A DNA stretch of 64,000 bases from Xenoacremonium recifei (lineage: Eukaryota; Ascomycota; Sordariomycetes; Hypocreales; Nectriaceae), in assembly GCA_012184525.1 (NCBI GenBank), contig WOFQ01000050.1:62001-126000 (forward strand), read 5' to 3'. Of the stretch, positions 41,930 to 53,482 are shown in pieces. Below the pieces are notes generated by a model. The model was given only the letters and a program-made list of their open reading frames with translations. It was not told where the DNA came from and did not search any database. The position numbers were made by a program, and so were the translations under genes. Within the stretch, counting starts at the first letter, position 1. Each line of letters starts with the position of its first letter.

Positions 41930-43652
41930 ATGTCATCGGAAAGATCACCACTGCTTGCGCCTGAGGTCCAGGCCTCTGAAGACAATGTCGCGCCGCCGGC
42001 TTCGAGCAGCATTCGCATCGGGGCGATCGTCGGCGATGCCTTCAAGTGGCGCAAATACCCTCGAGATCTCTGGCTCGCCGCTTCCGTGCTTGCTCTGCTC
42101 AATTTTGGCACCACAGTTGTCACTCCGGCTTCGCAGACACTAATTCTTCGAGCGGTTTGTCGAGTATATGGAGATGATCCCAACGATCAGGTTTGTATGG
42201 AGCCGGAGGTCCTGTCGCATTTCGCCTTTGTATGGAATGTTTTAACAATTGTCGCTTCTTTGATCGGTAAGAGATCCTGTCTGCTTGCTATACTTTGCTA
42301 ATAACTTCGCCTAGCGGTGGTCATGCAAATACCGATGGGTTTCGTTCTGGACAAGAAAGGCAATCGTCTGGCCCTCATGCTCAACTTGACTGGCATAATC
42401 CTATATTGGGTCGTCATCATTGCCGCCGGTAAGATTCTTCCTTTTATCTCGAGAGGGGAATTACTGATCTTCTACAGGATTTATTGACGCATTGCCTCTT
42501 TGGATCTTATACCTTGCACCAATTTTCTTTCTTGTTGGCGGTGGTCCTCTATCAACCCCAGCTCTACTCTTCGCCGCAATCAACGGCAAGGTGAATCCCC
42601 AGCAACGGTAAGCACTATTATACTATTATTCCCAAATGGAACTGCATTCTCATAATATACTGTGTCTAGAGTCATCGCATTCTCCATAATTCTGGGATTG
42701 GCCAGTATTGGGACCTTGATTGGATCACTCCTTGTACCTGTGACGACGTGGCCTCACTATTGGATCTCCTGCCTCATAGGTTTTTTGGCCTTTGCCGCTA
42801 TGTTTCTCCCGATTTTTTTCATTATAAACGAGACTCCCAGAGAGTCAGCAGAGCATTTCAGAGACGAGGATGGTCTTGAAGGCGCTGAAGGTGACCCGTT
42901 GCTTGGAGACGCCAATGCGAGCAACTCCGGGACACCAAATTGGGCCTGGATCCGTTCCAACGCTGCCCTACTCATTACATTCTTTTTTTCTGTAATGATA
43001 TTTTACATTGGAGAAGACGCCTCGTATTACATCATCCTCTGGATATGGACTCGGTTTCAGGAAATCGTGGACCGGGTATGCCATCTATTCCGAATTTGTG
43101 AGCCATGCTGATTGGATGCACAGACCGGACCTATCTACTTGATTCCTTCGATCGTCTCACCAATTCTCTATCTCATTCTACTCCCAATTGCCAGTTCTTG
43201 GATCACCCTTGTCCGGGAATACGAACCCTCTTTGAAAGACCTGACCCTTTCTACGTCTGGTGTCATCCTTTCGTTGGTGGGAGCTATTATCATTGCCTTC
43301 AGCCCTAACACCATTGTTGCCGTCTTTGGTTACGTAGTGTTCAATTTAGGATCTGGCGTAGTTGTGACACTTCGTTCGTTCATGGCATCTAAAGTCGACG
43401 TTGCATTCTCGGGACGCCTTTTCGGGTCTATAGCGGCGACTGGCATGATTGGCAATCTGGTCGGAAGCCAGTTGATGAGAGCCCTTTTTATACTTGGGGA
43501 CAGTCAGGAGCTCTGGGTGGCACTTGAATTCATTGCATCTGCGGTAAGTCAAGCAGAATATAGTAGAGTTTTCCGAAATTCTAAGAAACATCTAGGTCGC
43601 TTTCTTGATTGTTCTCGCATTGCTAGGGTGGCTTCACATCAAGCGTTATTAG
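41930..43652 (+). CDS. MFS transporter, substrate unknown
   Basis: Six exons, 41930-42266, 42315-42428, 42478-42607, 42670-43075, 43124-43543 and 43596-43652, keep one frame and give 487 residues. The protein starts with MSSERSPLLAPE, a dileucine-type acidic N-terminus often seen in vacuolar or endosomal transporters. About twelve hydrophobic helices follow, with IPMGFVLDKKGNRLALM as the loop 2-3 motif and an acidic loop (EHFRDEDGLEGAEGDPLLG) between the two halves. It is not a close paralogue of the DHA2 gene before it. The last exon supplies only helix 12 (VAFLIVLALLGWLHIKRY). The arrangement recalls SLC46/FMP42-like MFS proteins; function is unknown. Confidence 0.85.
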
Positions 43653-44056
43653 TTGCAGCCCAAAAGGATGTCTTGGGAAAACTATGGTTATCTCAAGTTT
43701 CCCGGCCTCTAAACTCGGAGATGTTTTCTAGATTGTCTGTTTCTGCAATTTTTTATTCTCTACTGCTGCAAAGCTTTGATCATGTGCTTGATCAATGCTA
43801 CAAATCTGTTAAAGAAGGTTTTTATGATGATTATGGTTCAGGGTTGAGAGCAGGAGTTATGATCTATTTTCAAAGATATTCCCGAAATCGAAGGCGGATT
43901 TGGTTCTATCACTGAGACACTTTATTTGAGCCCACAGTGGAGAGGATTCTGCCGGCGTTGACCGCTAAGGAATGTACTGATAGAGAGAACGAGAGTCATC
44001 AACCAACAACCTACCTCGTATTCTGTAAATAATTTCCCGCTGCAAACACTGCCACT
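43653..44056. other. Intergenic between MFS and hydrolase genes
   Basis: About 400 AT-rich bases on the same strand; nothing beyond the expected 3' and 5' regions was seen. Confidence 0.5.
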
Positions 44057-44884
44057 ATGGCTAATCCCTCAGAGACCCAACCAAAACTCCTTTACTTTGA
44101 AGAACACAACACGGAACAGCCCGAGTCGATAATATTTCTTCACGGCGGTTTCGGAAGCCACGTGGAATGGAAGTCTGTTATTAGTGAAGAATCACTCGCA
44201 TCGAAGCATCTCATCTTGGTAGATCTCCCAGGCCACTCCGCATCTCGGGATATCGAGTTCCCCTCATTAGAGGCAGCCGCCGAGGAAGTGGCTCAGGTGA
44301 TTCGACAACGGGCGCACGGCGGAAAAGCCCATGTTGTCGGTTTCTCACTTGGTGGCTTCGTGGCGCTGGTTCTCACGAGACGCTGCCCAGATGTTGTTTT
44401 GTCCACCTTCGCCTCGGGCGCGTACCCATACCGAGGCTTTTTCAAATGGGTTATGGCACGGCCGAGGGTGCATGCAATTTTGAACAGTGTAGAAAATATC
44501 CCTGGGTTCACAGAATGGTCTTTACGAATGCAGGGTATTGACGGGAAGGAATGGCTCGAAGAGACGAAGAAGAACCAGTCTTGGGACAGCAAAGCTGCTA
44601 AGAAAGATCTTGCCGACTATTCAATGGATGATGTGCGTGCCGTTGCGGACTCGGGTGTAAGGACATGTGTCGTCGCTGGTGGAAAGATGGACCAAGTTGA
44701 TGCTTACAAGGAGATGAGTGTGGCTCTTCGAGAAGGAGGAAAGAAGAAGGGCATTATGAACGAGGCTGTCGTTGTGCGGGATGCATACCACCCGTGGCAT
44801 CTACAGATTCCTGACCTGTTTGCAGGTGGAGTGAAGGCCTGGGTTGACAATGAAGAACTACCCAGCGCGTTCGAAAGGCTTTGA
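44057..44884 (+). CDS. Alpha/beta-hydrolase
   Basis: Single exon of 275 residues. FLHGGFGSHVEW supplies the oxyanion-hole HGG motif, LVDLPGHSAS the next strand-loop, and GFSLGG the nucleophile elbow with Ser97. A late histidine in RDAYHPWHLQIPD is the likely catalytic base. There is no signal peptide, so it should be cytosolic. The length and motif order fit small esterase or lactonase-type hydrolases (PF12697/PF00561); the substrate cannot be told. It ends the accessory block of transporters and may act on a transported compound, which is inference only. Confidence 0.87.
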   Translation: MANPSETQPKLLYFEEHNTEQPESIIFLHGGFGSHVEWKSVISEESLASKHLILVDLPGHSASRDIEFPSLEAAAEEVAQVIRQRAHGGKAHVVGFSLGGFVALVLTRRCPDVVLSTFASGAYPYRGFFKWVMARPRVHAILNSVENIPGFTEWSLRMQGIDGKEWLEETKKNQSWDSKAAKKDLADYSMDDVRAVADSGVRTCVVAGGKMDQVDAYKEMSVALREGGKKKGIMNEAVVVRDAYHPWHLQIPDLFAGGVKAWVDNEELPSAFERL

Positions 44885-47813
44885 TACCGTTTGATACATT
44901 GACAAGTATTCATTTGATTTTTAAAGTAGGTACCGAGCATCGTTAGCATTTCAATACAAAATTTATCCAAGAACTGTTCAATGAAGTCGTTTTAAGAACA
45001 TGAAAAGTACGGACCAATGAGTGTAAAGAGAAAATCCGCAGTCAGCGATTACCTCAAGAGAAGAGCACTTATCACAACGCGAGACGATCATGACGGTTTG
45101 CCATGGGCTCTGCTTCTATTGCAACCTCTAGCCGGTCTGCCACTGCTGTTCTGCTTTCTCATAGGATCAAGAACCTTTCCGATACTTCAGTCACAGGTTC
45201 CAAATTGCATTTCTTGAGTAGATTCAAAAGACACTCGTCCTTGGATCCTAAATTCTACGTCTCATCTTCCTATTTGGATACTTTCAATTGTGTGAAGCCT
45301 GAAACCCAGTATCACGCGAAGAATGAGAATGTTTCAAGCGAGGATGGTTACCAAAATATCCCAATCAAGATATTGAGTCGATGGCAGCGGTTATTTGCAG
45401 AGTGCAGTCCTGGTTCGCCAGTCTTGTTCGAGGTGGCTCAACACATCGTCGTAGCTGTTTCGGAGTTTTCGCGATGGCTTCATCCCAAGCATCCTGGTTA
45501 GCTCTCGTAGGGTTGGTGAGCATTAGAGGGGCAGTCTAAGACAACGAAAATAACCATAAAATCGGATTCGCCACGCCCAACAGAATCTACGGCCAATCAA
45601 GTCGTTCTAAGGGTAGACAGCGAGCACTGATAAGAGCATGTGGTTTACACATCATTCGATGGCCAAAGTCTGTTTTTCACGTGTGGCTGTATCGGTTGGC
45701 TCGTGTTTCGGAGAAATTCTGCTCGTGGGCGGCAAAGAACAGCAACGCATGGGTGGCTCTAGAGTAAGCCTCTCCATTTAGCTTGACCGCCTAAAGAAGA
45801 GGTGGTGATTCATACCTGGGATCTGCCTCTCGATGGCGACTGTCTCGCGGAAAGATGGCTCTGGTTTCACATGTCAATTGAGACAAAACGTCACACTTCG
45901 TCCAAGCTCAGCATGGCATCAGCCACAGTGATTCTGCTGGCATGAATAGCGGCGAACATCAGCTCCGGATCGGGACATGCAGACTCGTTCTCGCCGCCCT
46001 GTGCTCCGTAAGCAGCATCCCTCCCTGGACAAGCTTGATCAGTCAATTGCCAATCGCCGGTTATCAGCAACACGGCCAGCACCGGTGCAGCATCGACGCA
46101 TCTCAGCTGATCAGGTGACAAGCAAGGCTGGCTTCAGTCAATAGCCGAGCCAAGGAAATTGGAAAGCTCATGGGCGGCCCGCTGCTGCATCGGAATGCAG
46201 TCCGCACCCAGCTGTTAAGAATAGAGTAGAGCTACAGCTCAGCGTCGAGATAGTCTCGTCACATCCAGGTGGGGGACACTCACTCCAGGCTAGCGAAACA
46301 TTGCCGGGATCGAGAGATAAGAGCATGCTCACTCATTGGACGGCCTCCGAAACCTCTTATCTTCTCCGCGCCTCATGGAGAAAGACGCTAGAAACACGGA
46401 CAAGGGGATCGAGGCTAACATCGCCAAGCAGAAGCTCTCCCCGCGCCAAGCACTGCTCCTCCACAAAGCCAAGAAGCCAAGAGCCCAAGAGAGGGTCAGT
46501 TCCAACGTCTGAAGACGACGGTTCGCGAGCGTTGAAGAAAGATATAAATGAAGGGCAGGGTTGTTGGTAGAACGGGCGAAATTGTCTGCGGGAAGCGCTT
46601 ATCAGCGAGCCCCTATGTCCGGCTTGGCCCCGTCGAGCTGGAGCTGTATAAAGAGCACAGCTGCGCAGCCAACTCGGCGGGCAAACTCGCAACAAAAGAA
46701 ACGGGAAAATCTTCAAGATCTCAGGTAAGGCTTTATAAATGAATCAAAAACATTAATGACACATGCTTCACTTATCAGATACCGCGCCCCCGCGTCAGTC
46801 TGCTCCCGCTGGCCGCCCTGATACCGCACCGAGGCGTCGCCTTATGAATACGGCCGCCCATTCACGCAGCGCTGTCTAGCACACCAATACGTCCTCTCTG
46901 ACTCGGCCGGGCTCTGGACGTGCGGAACCAACAGCTGGCCAGCGATCCAGCACAGCGGCTTATCAGGCAGTCTCCTGATTTACGGGTTGCCAATATGATA
47001 GATAACCCAGTGAGCCCTGGCTCTGAGCCTCGTGCCGTCTTTTCCGTCGCAAGCGGCTGGGGTCTGCCGCGCAAGATGAAGGCATGCTTATCGTGAGGCC
47101 GAGATTGGCTGGCGAGGTGCGCGAGCTCCCAGGAGGGCGATACGTCCCTGGCAACTTTGCAAGTTTCTGCAATGCCCGATATCTCTGCTCATGAAATTGG
47201 TGGCGTGTTCGCTCGGAAGAGCTGTAGAACGTGTCGAGTCCATTGCGTTCAGGGCGGCCATCGAGCAGTCTCAGGGCAGTGTCACCACGCATGTCAGCCC
47301 TCGAAGCAACCCCCCGACATGTCGCATTGCGAACACCCAGCTCTGGCCTATAAGCGGTCTGGGAGCATGGGGAGGCCGTTCACTGACGTTGATAAGCCTC
47401 GCAGGGCATCCCAAGCCCTCGCATTCTTCCCCGCCATGCACTGCCAGCCCGCCCACCCCCCAGGACGGCGACGGCGCATTCCCAGCCTAGCCTCGAGCTC
47501 GACGGAGCACGGAGTAGTGCCCATGAGTGTCATTTACGCCCATCCGCGTTGTCTTCTTGGCATTATCACTCAGTCTACCCCTGCTGGTTTCCGCGCGGAC
47601 GCCTGTCCCTGTCCCTTTATCCCTCTGCACGTCAGGACGGACCCTATTTATTGTTGTGCCTGCCTCCCTGATAGCTGGGTCGCATTGGTAGTCTCGCTCT
47701 GCATCCCAGACTTTAAGCTTCCGCACGAAGTTTATCAGTCGTACGGCCGCACGACTCGACAACACCGGGCTTCTTGAATCCTCCTCTCCTTAACAGCAAG
47801 CGACTTTGGGACA
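44885..47813. other. Long intergenic region upstream of the ammonium transporter
   Basis: About 2.9 kb. A 132-codon frame from the ATG at 45103 to 45501 could code for a small Ser-rich protein but has no motif and was not called. From about 46.3 kb the sequence carries several GATAAG sites (separate entry) and TATAAA at about 46.65 kb and 46.73 kb. The rest has many short GC-rich frames without motifs. Its length suggests a complex nitrogen-controlled promoter and possibly a long 5' leader. Confidence 0.5.
46316..47396. promoter_or_regulatory. Cluster of GATAAG/CTTATC sites (AreA/NIT2-type)
   Basis: Seven exact GATAAG motifs occur at 46316, 46356, 46598, 46771, 46959, 47087 and 47391 (either strand), with a GATAGATAAC at about 46997. 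One more CTTATC lies in the first intron at 47894. GATA factors such as AreA/NIT2 activate ammonium permease genes under nitrogen limitation, and the transporter starts at 47814. The sites are seen; the control is inferred. Confidence 0.6.
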
Positions 47814-49454
47814 ATGTCTGTCAACCTGACTGATCCCTGGGTGCCAGACCCGGCGTCCGGTGTGGGCAGTGGTGAGTAATGACCCATTGAGTGCTTATCA
47901 GTCTGCGAGCTCGCTGTCTCAGAGCTCCAAACAAGCTCAGAAGCTCTGTCTTGACAGCTTGGAAGCTCAACACCAACACCCAGACTGGGAATTGATCGCC
48001 CTGACTAACATATCCTCGCAGGTGACAATGCGTGGCAGCTCACAGCCGCGTCCCTGGTCGCTCTGCAGTCCGTCCCCGGCCTTGTGGTCCTCTACGCTGG
48101 TACAGTAAAGAAGAAATGGGCCATCAACAGCGCCTTCATGGCCCTCTACGCCTTCGCCGCCGTGCTCATCTGCTGGGTGCTCTGGGGTTACAAGGCTGGC
48201 TTTGGCGAGCAGATGCTCCCCTTCGTCGGCAAACCCAATAACGTCTTGGGCATCAACACCATGCTGCAGCAGTCCTACCTCCCGGCCATTGGTGTCGGTC
48301 AGCAGTTCCCCCTCGCCACCATGATCTACTTCCAGTTCGTCTTCGCTGCCATCACGCTGGTTATCTTGGCTGGTGCTTTCCTCGGCCGCATGAACTTCTA
48401 CGCCTGGATGGTGTTTGTGCCGCTCTGGCTGACACTTTCATACGTCGTCGGCGCGTTTTCGCTCTGGGGCGGTGGCTTCCTGTTCAACTTGGGTGTCATT
48501 GACTACTCTGGCGGCTACGTGATTCACCTGTCCAGTGGTACGGCTGGCTTCATCGGTAGCTATTGGATCGGGCCTCGATTGCAGAAGGACCGCGAAGATG
48601 CCCGTCCCAACAACATCCTTGCGACCCTCATCGGCGCTGGTATTCTCTGGATTGGCTGGAACGGCTTCAACGGTGGTGACCCTTATGCCGCCAGTGCCGA
48701 TGCCGGTGTGGCTGTCCTGAACACCAACTTGTGCACTGCCGTCTCTCTGCTCACCTGGACTGCCTGCGACACTCTCTACACCAAGAAGCCCTCGGTCATT
48801 GGTGCCGTCCAGGGCATGATTTGTGGTCTTGTTGCCATCACCCCTGCTGCTGGAGTTGTTGCCGGTTGGGGTGCCATCCTTCTTGGCCTGGGCTCTGGCT
48901 CTATCCCATGGCTCACCATGAACATCATTGCCAAGAGGTTCCCGACCTTTGAGCGGCTCTTTGATGACACCCTCGGAATTACCCACACTCATATGATTGC
49001 TGGTTTTGTCGGCGGCTTCGGTACTGGTCTCTGGGCTACCAAGGACGGCTGCGCTGCTTTCGGTTTGTCAAACCCCGGCGGAGCTGTCGCTGGCAATGGC
49101 ATGCAGTTGGGCTACCAGATGGCCGGAGCCTGCTTCATCATCGGCTGGAATCTGGTCTGGACGTCCTTGATCCTGTTGTTCATCAAGTACGTCCTGCGCA
49201 TTCCTCTCCAAATGAGCGAGGCCGACCTCCTGGTTGGTGATGATGCCATCCACGGCGAGGCTGCGTACGTATTTGGTCCTTGCGAGGCCCATGATCCCGA
49301 ACAAGGCTATATCCAGGGTGAGCTGATTCCGGGCAACGAGACTGGCGCCCACAACATGGAGATGGACAGAATGGACAGGTCCAATATCCCCTCCGGTGAG
49401 ACGGAGAAGGATTTGCCGAAGAACGGAGAGGGGAGCGGCGGCGGGTCAACCTAA
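47814..49454 (+). CDS. Ammonium transporter (Amt/Mep family)
   Basis: Two exons, 47814-47871 and 48022-49454, give 496 residues; the 150-base intron has a CTAAC branch site and splits a Gly codon, joining GVGSG to DNAWQLTAASLVALQSVPGL. Family markers are VLYAGTVKKKWAINSAFMA, the DYSGGYVIHLSSG signature with the first pore histidine, and GITHTHMIAGFVGGFG with the second. Eleven transmembrane helices are expected, with the N-terminus outside and a cytosolic acidic tail ending in a Gly/Ser run. It should import ammonium at the plasma membrane. A GATA-rich region precedes it. I cannot tell which Mep paralogue it is. Confidence 0.95.
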
Positions 49455-52392
49455 TAACAGACAGAATGAAAGGGGTCGAGTCTGGTTGAGGGGAAGTGGA
49501 TGAATATCAACCTAGGCTGTCATTGGTAACGGTAATAATATTCATCATAGGCGTACATATCTTGAATCCATAAGCTACAACTTATGTGTACAATCATAGT
49601 CAGATAGTGCCTTCATTATACCCAATCATCATACATAAATTATTCCTATAGTGATTGCCAAATTCTTCGGTCTCGTGTATACATTTTGCCTCTGTGCACT
49701 GCTTGATTAGCCACGGGCAGCAAACAGAAGATCGTGCTCAATGCCTTGATAGTGATAGTGTCGAATCACCAAGTGTAATGTTTTTTTGTGCAAGGCCTTC
49801 AAATTCCTTCATGAGCCGCAATGTGTGCCTTGCAGGCTCCGTTAGTAAAGCCAAATATCATTTTAGACATGATCACTTGAACACGCAAAGCTGCATTTTT
49901 AACTGCGTCGCTTAAAAATCAAATTCTGCCTGAGGTTAAGAATGAATCTCAGAGTATTTACAGGACCCTCGTACTCATGCGAGAACACTCATAGGCCAAC
50001 CGGTGCATTCATCCTACACGTGGCGCGTCTCCTGTGCAGGGTAAGGTAACTTCATTATGTAGCATCGGGGTAAGATGGCCGATTGCAAGCCCAGCCAATC
50101 GTTTGGAGATGCTAGGCTATCCGAAAATTATAGCGAGTAATCATCCATTAACTATCCTTGCTGTGAGGCCCCCCAACATGGAATTTCTAAAAATGCCATT
50201 GCTCCAACGCCAGACAGCGGAAATGCTCCGTAAGAGCAGCATAAGGCGCTGCAATAACATGCCAAATCTCTGATCCTCGGATGATAGATCAACTCGTGCA
50301 GGGCGCGGACCTTATACAGGAGCTAGCTTTACGGTGAGCAACCCCCGGCAAGGCAGACTTCTCCAGACCCCTGAAGCCGAGCAGAACCTCGATTTTCCCG
50401 ATCGGGACGCGGCGACGAATCATCGCCAGATCCCTTTTTAGCTGCGATTGATTACGGAATCGAGAGGCTAGCTGACATAAGCTAGCATCTAACTTAAGTG
50501 AGGAGGCGAGTCTGACATGGCAGTGTTTTCTCGGCCAACCTCATCTCCATAACGCGCTCGGTTTCGGGAAACCATCGTAGCAACTTGGGGAGAACCGTTG
50601 GTCGGGCTACTTGCTCTAGTTATATCAGCAGTCATCAAAGCCCCGTCCAATCATAGCCCTCAAGATCCAGGCTTGCTCAGCTCGCGTGTCGATCAGTTCG
50701 TACCGGGTATGACTGCCAAGAGTCGGACCGCACGCCGTCAGCGAGCATGAACCCCGGCAACTGACGGTATCACGAGCCACTGCCCCTACGAATGAATCAA
50801 TCCCCGGCCGGCAACGGGCGGCGTCTATTGCTTCAGTGAGCAGACCGTCTGATGGTCTGCGCTCGCTTGGGAGGGCCCTGTGCGTGCGGTTCGCGTCGCC
50901 GCGGCGCGAAGGATGGGAATCCTGACGCGGATGGATCGCTGGCGGGGATCTGCTGCACCGGAGATCTATTTCGGGGGGAAGGGTGGTGGTTGGTTCCCGA
51001 GGACTGCAGACGTCAAGTTGTCTGTAGAGTATCAAGCCGTGTCTCCCGCGGCCCATTGACAGCCCTTGACACTCATCTGCACCCTGGCGTGATAAACGAG
51101 ATTGCAACCCCCATTCTAGCCCTATGGCTCGATTTCTGCGACCCCTGCATCCGATCTCGCCTTGTCCACGCACTCTTCCCGCTTGTGACAGCTCCACCAT
51201 CAACCGACATCACGTCTATTCGCAGGCGCCCTCAACCACTAAAATCTGACTGTGCCAGACTCAACTCGCGTGTCTTGGGACCGGGCCCGGGGCAGGGAGA
51301 GGGGCTTCGACGCGTAGGGCTGACGCCTCGCCACCCACATCCCTCCCTCCCGCCATCCCGAGGGCCTGGGCGTGAAAACGTGGGAAGGCCTGCCGGTTGG
51401 CTGGGCCCTGGAAGCAGAGCAAAAATCCCCTGCGTCCTCCTCGTGAGAAATTGGGTTCGGTGCTTTAGTCTTCGAATCACCGTGCAGAGTTCGGTGGCCG
51501 ATGGGACACGGCTGACCTCCACGCCGATGGCCCCTTCTGGGCGCTCAGGGGGCATGTCGTCTTCTATCGTGATCTCAGGGGCCGGGATTCTGGCAGAATG
51601 CAGTGATCGGAGCGGGAAGGATCGTTCAACGCTTCTGCATTTGGTCTGATCTGCCTTGCAGGAGTCGCGGAATCGGTTCTAGAGCAACGTACACGAGCTA
51701 AACCAACTTCCGCAGCAACATGGGTTTTGACAGCTGGTCAGGGGAGGGCGTCTGACACGATGAAAGGCTAGATATCGGCAACCAGACTTCAACGTCTCGT
51801 TCCTTCGGGTCCAATAGGAGGCCTGGAACGGCATCCAACCCCCTGTTCTGAATTTCTGGCCTTAGGTCCTATCCCCTTTCTCACCCCTCTTTCGAGCAAC
51901 GTTAACTCTAGCATAGCCCGTATATCGAACACAACCCCCAGATCTATCGTGAGATGCCGCTTTTCTCATCGGTGGCTTTGAGAGCAGATCAACTCGTGAA
52001 AGCCACCCCTTTGAAGGAAGTGTTTCCGTCCGCGGAAATCATGAGCCTTGTGCCGTCCTATTTTCACCCTCCAGCCGTAGCAGGATCTTGGTGAGCCGAC
52101 GCCCCGAGCCCCGAGCCCGATTCTACTCGCCCGGCCAACGTTTGCGACGGATCACTTCGCCATCCTGGTATCGGACCGTTGACTTGGATAGAGACTGTTG
52201 GAAGTGAGGGCCTGAAAGGAGGCATGGGTCGTGTGAGACGGTATATATGTTGTCCATGGCATCCGGCACTTTGAAATCAACTGCAGCTTTGATTTACACG
52301 ACAAAGCATTTCAAAGCAATACACCCAACACCAAGTCCTTTGCTAGCTTTGATTACGAACTCTCCGTCTGGCCTTCTCGTCGATTCGCCACT
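49455..52392. other. Intergenic, 2.9 kb
   Basis: The first 400 bases are AT-rich and should contain the 3' end of the transporter transcript. The middle is GC-rich and includes a 265-codon frame (50852-51649) and an overlapping opposite frame (50625-51203); neither shows a motif and both were rejected. The last few hundred bases are the promoter of the next small gene, with GTATATATG at about 52242-52250. Confidence 0.5.
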
Positions 52393-53064
52393 ATGTCATC
52401 CAGGCGTCCCGGGGGATCCGGGTCTAGGGGAAGCAAGAAGTCAGGACAGCCCGGAGTAAGTACTATCTCCTGGAATCGTGCAGAATACCATCTCCTATAT
52501 CACACTCTCCTTCCTTCTCACGTTACCCTCTCCTCCCTCCCATCATGTCTCCCCATGACGCCCAAGCTGACTTGTCAGTCATCAACCCGCCAGCTCATCG
52601 CCGCCCTCACCTCGCATAGCATCAACACGCTCACCGAGCTCTGCCGCGCCGAACGTACTGCTGCATCGTGCACATCCGAGGCCGATGCACGTGCCTTCCA
52701 GGAGCCTATGACGGCTGCTTGGACCTACTATGTAACCAGCAACCAGCTTCTCACCGAGCTACGCGGGCTCACACGCAGCTACCCGCTCAGTGCATCTCTC
52801 ATCGACGATGCTCTTGCTCGCGTCCGTGCCGATCCGGAGAGCAACCGCAGCTGGAACCTCGCCTGGCTGTGCCTTGTCAAGGTGCAAGCCGATGGGCTTG
52901 TGCCGCTGTACGCTGCTTATGAGGCCGGCCGCGAGGAGATGTGGGGAGGAAGAGTGCCGGAGGAAGCTGAAGTGGCGCAGCTGGCCGCATGCTTCGAATA
53001 TGAATGGAATGCCGCTGTTGAGACCATGTTGAGACACTGGAGTGTTGCTCCAACTTGGTACTAA
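52393..53064 (+). CDS. Small alpha-helical protein, unknown function
   Basis: Two exons, 52393-52455 and 52579-53064, encode 182 residues; the 123-base intron has a GCTGAC branch site. Residues 1-21 are a basic Gly/Ser tail (RRPGGSGSRGSKKSG). The rest is helical and contains ALTSHSINTLTELCRAER, WTYYVTSNQLLTEL, a region of WNLAWLCLVKVQADGLVPLY, and a C-terminal CFEYEWNAAVETMLRHW. There is no signal peptide or membrane helix. I do not recognise the family. Reading past the donor would give a longer but less natural N-terminal part. Confidence 0.7.
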   Translation: MSSRRPGGSGSRGSKKSGQPGVSTISWNRAEYHLLYHTLLPSHVTLSSLPSCLPMTPKLTCQSSTRQLIAALTSHSINTLTELCRAERTAASCTSEADARAFQEPMTAAWTYYVTSNQLLTELRGLTRSYPLSASLIDDALARVRADPESNRSWNLAWLCLVKVQADGLVPLYAAYEAGREEMWGGRVPEEAEVAQLAACFEYEWNAAVETMLRHWSVAPTWY

Positions 53065-53482
53065 GCTGAAAAGATATTGAGAAACGATTCGAATATAGAT
53101 AGACGCATGGTAGGAGTTTGGAACGGCCGGTAGATCATGGCCGTAGGGAGCATTGAGGACAAGGTTGCATGGAGACGGCGCATACGCATCTTGGGGGTTT
53201 TCTGTTTTGGTTCTGTCGAATTCATATGCATTCGCTATCGCATCTCTGTCGCTTTAAATTTGCAGACCTATAAAAGTATATCAGTGCCTCTGCCACCCAC
53301 TGATGATGATCCCTCCTAAATCTAGCTTTCGCCTTTGCGCCCAAATGCTATCCTATTTCTCAAAACCACCACCCAATATGCCCCAGTTTAGTGTATCGTG
53401 TATCCAAGAAGATATTCGCCGGTATATGCTTGTAACATGGTAGTCGCGTGTGTAAATAAAGCAGACATAAAACATTGTACGT
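53065..53482. other. Convergent intergenic region
   Basis: About 420 bases between the stop codons of the small protein and the MFS transporter; no gene or repeat is supported. Confidence 0.5.

Noticed and set aside
45103..45501. 132-codon Ser-rich frame with its own ATG
   Set aside because: Could be a small gene, but it has no motif, homology hint or splice support.
50852..51649. 265-codon plus-strand frame in GC-rich DNA
   Set aside because: No family motif, composition like random GC-rich sequence, overlapping opposite-strand frame of similar length; probably not coding.
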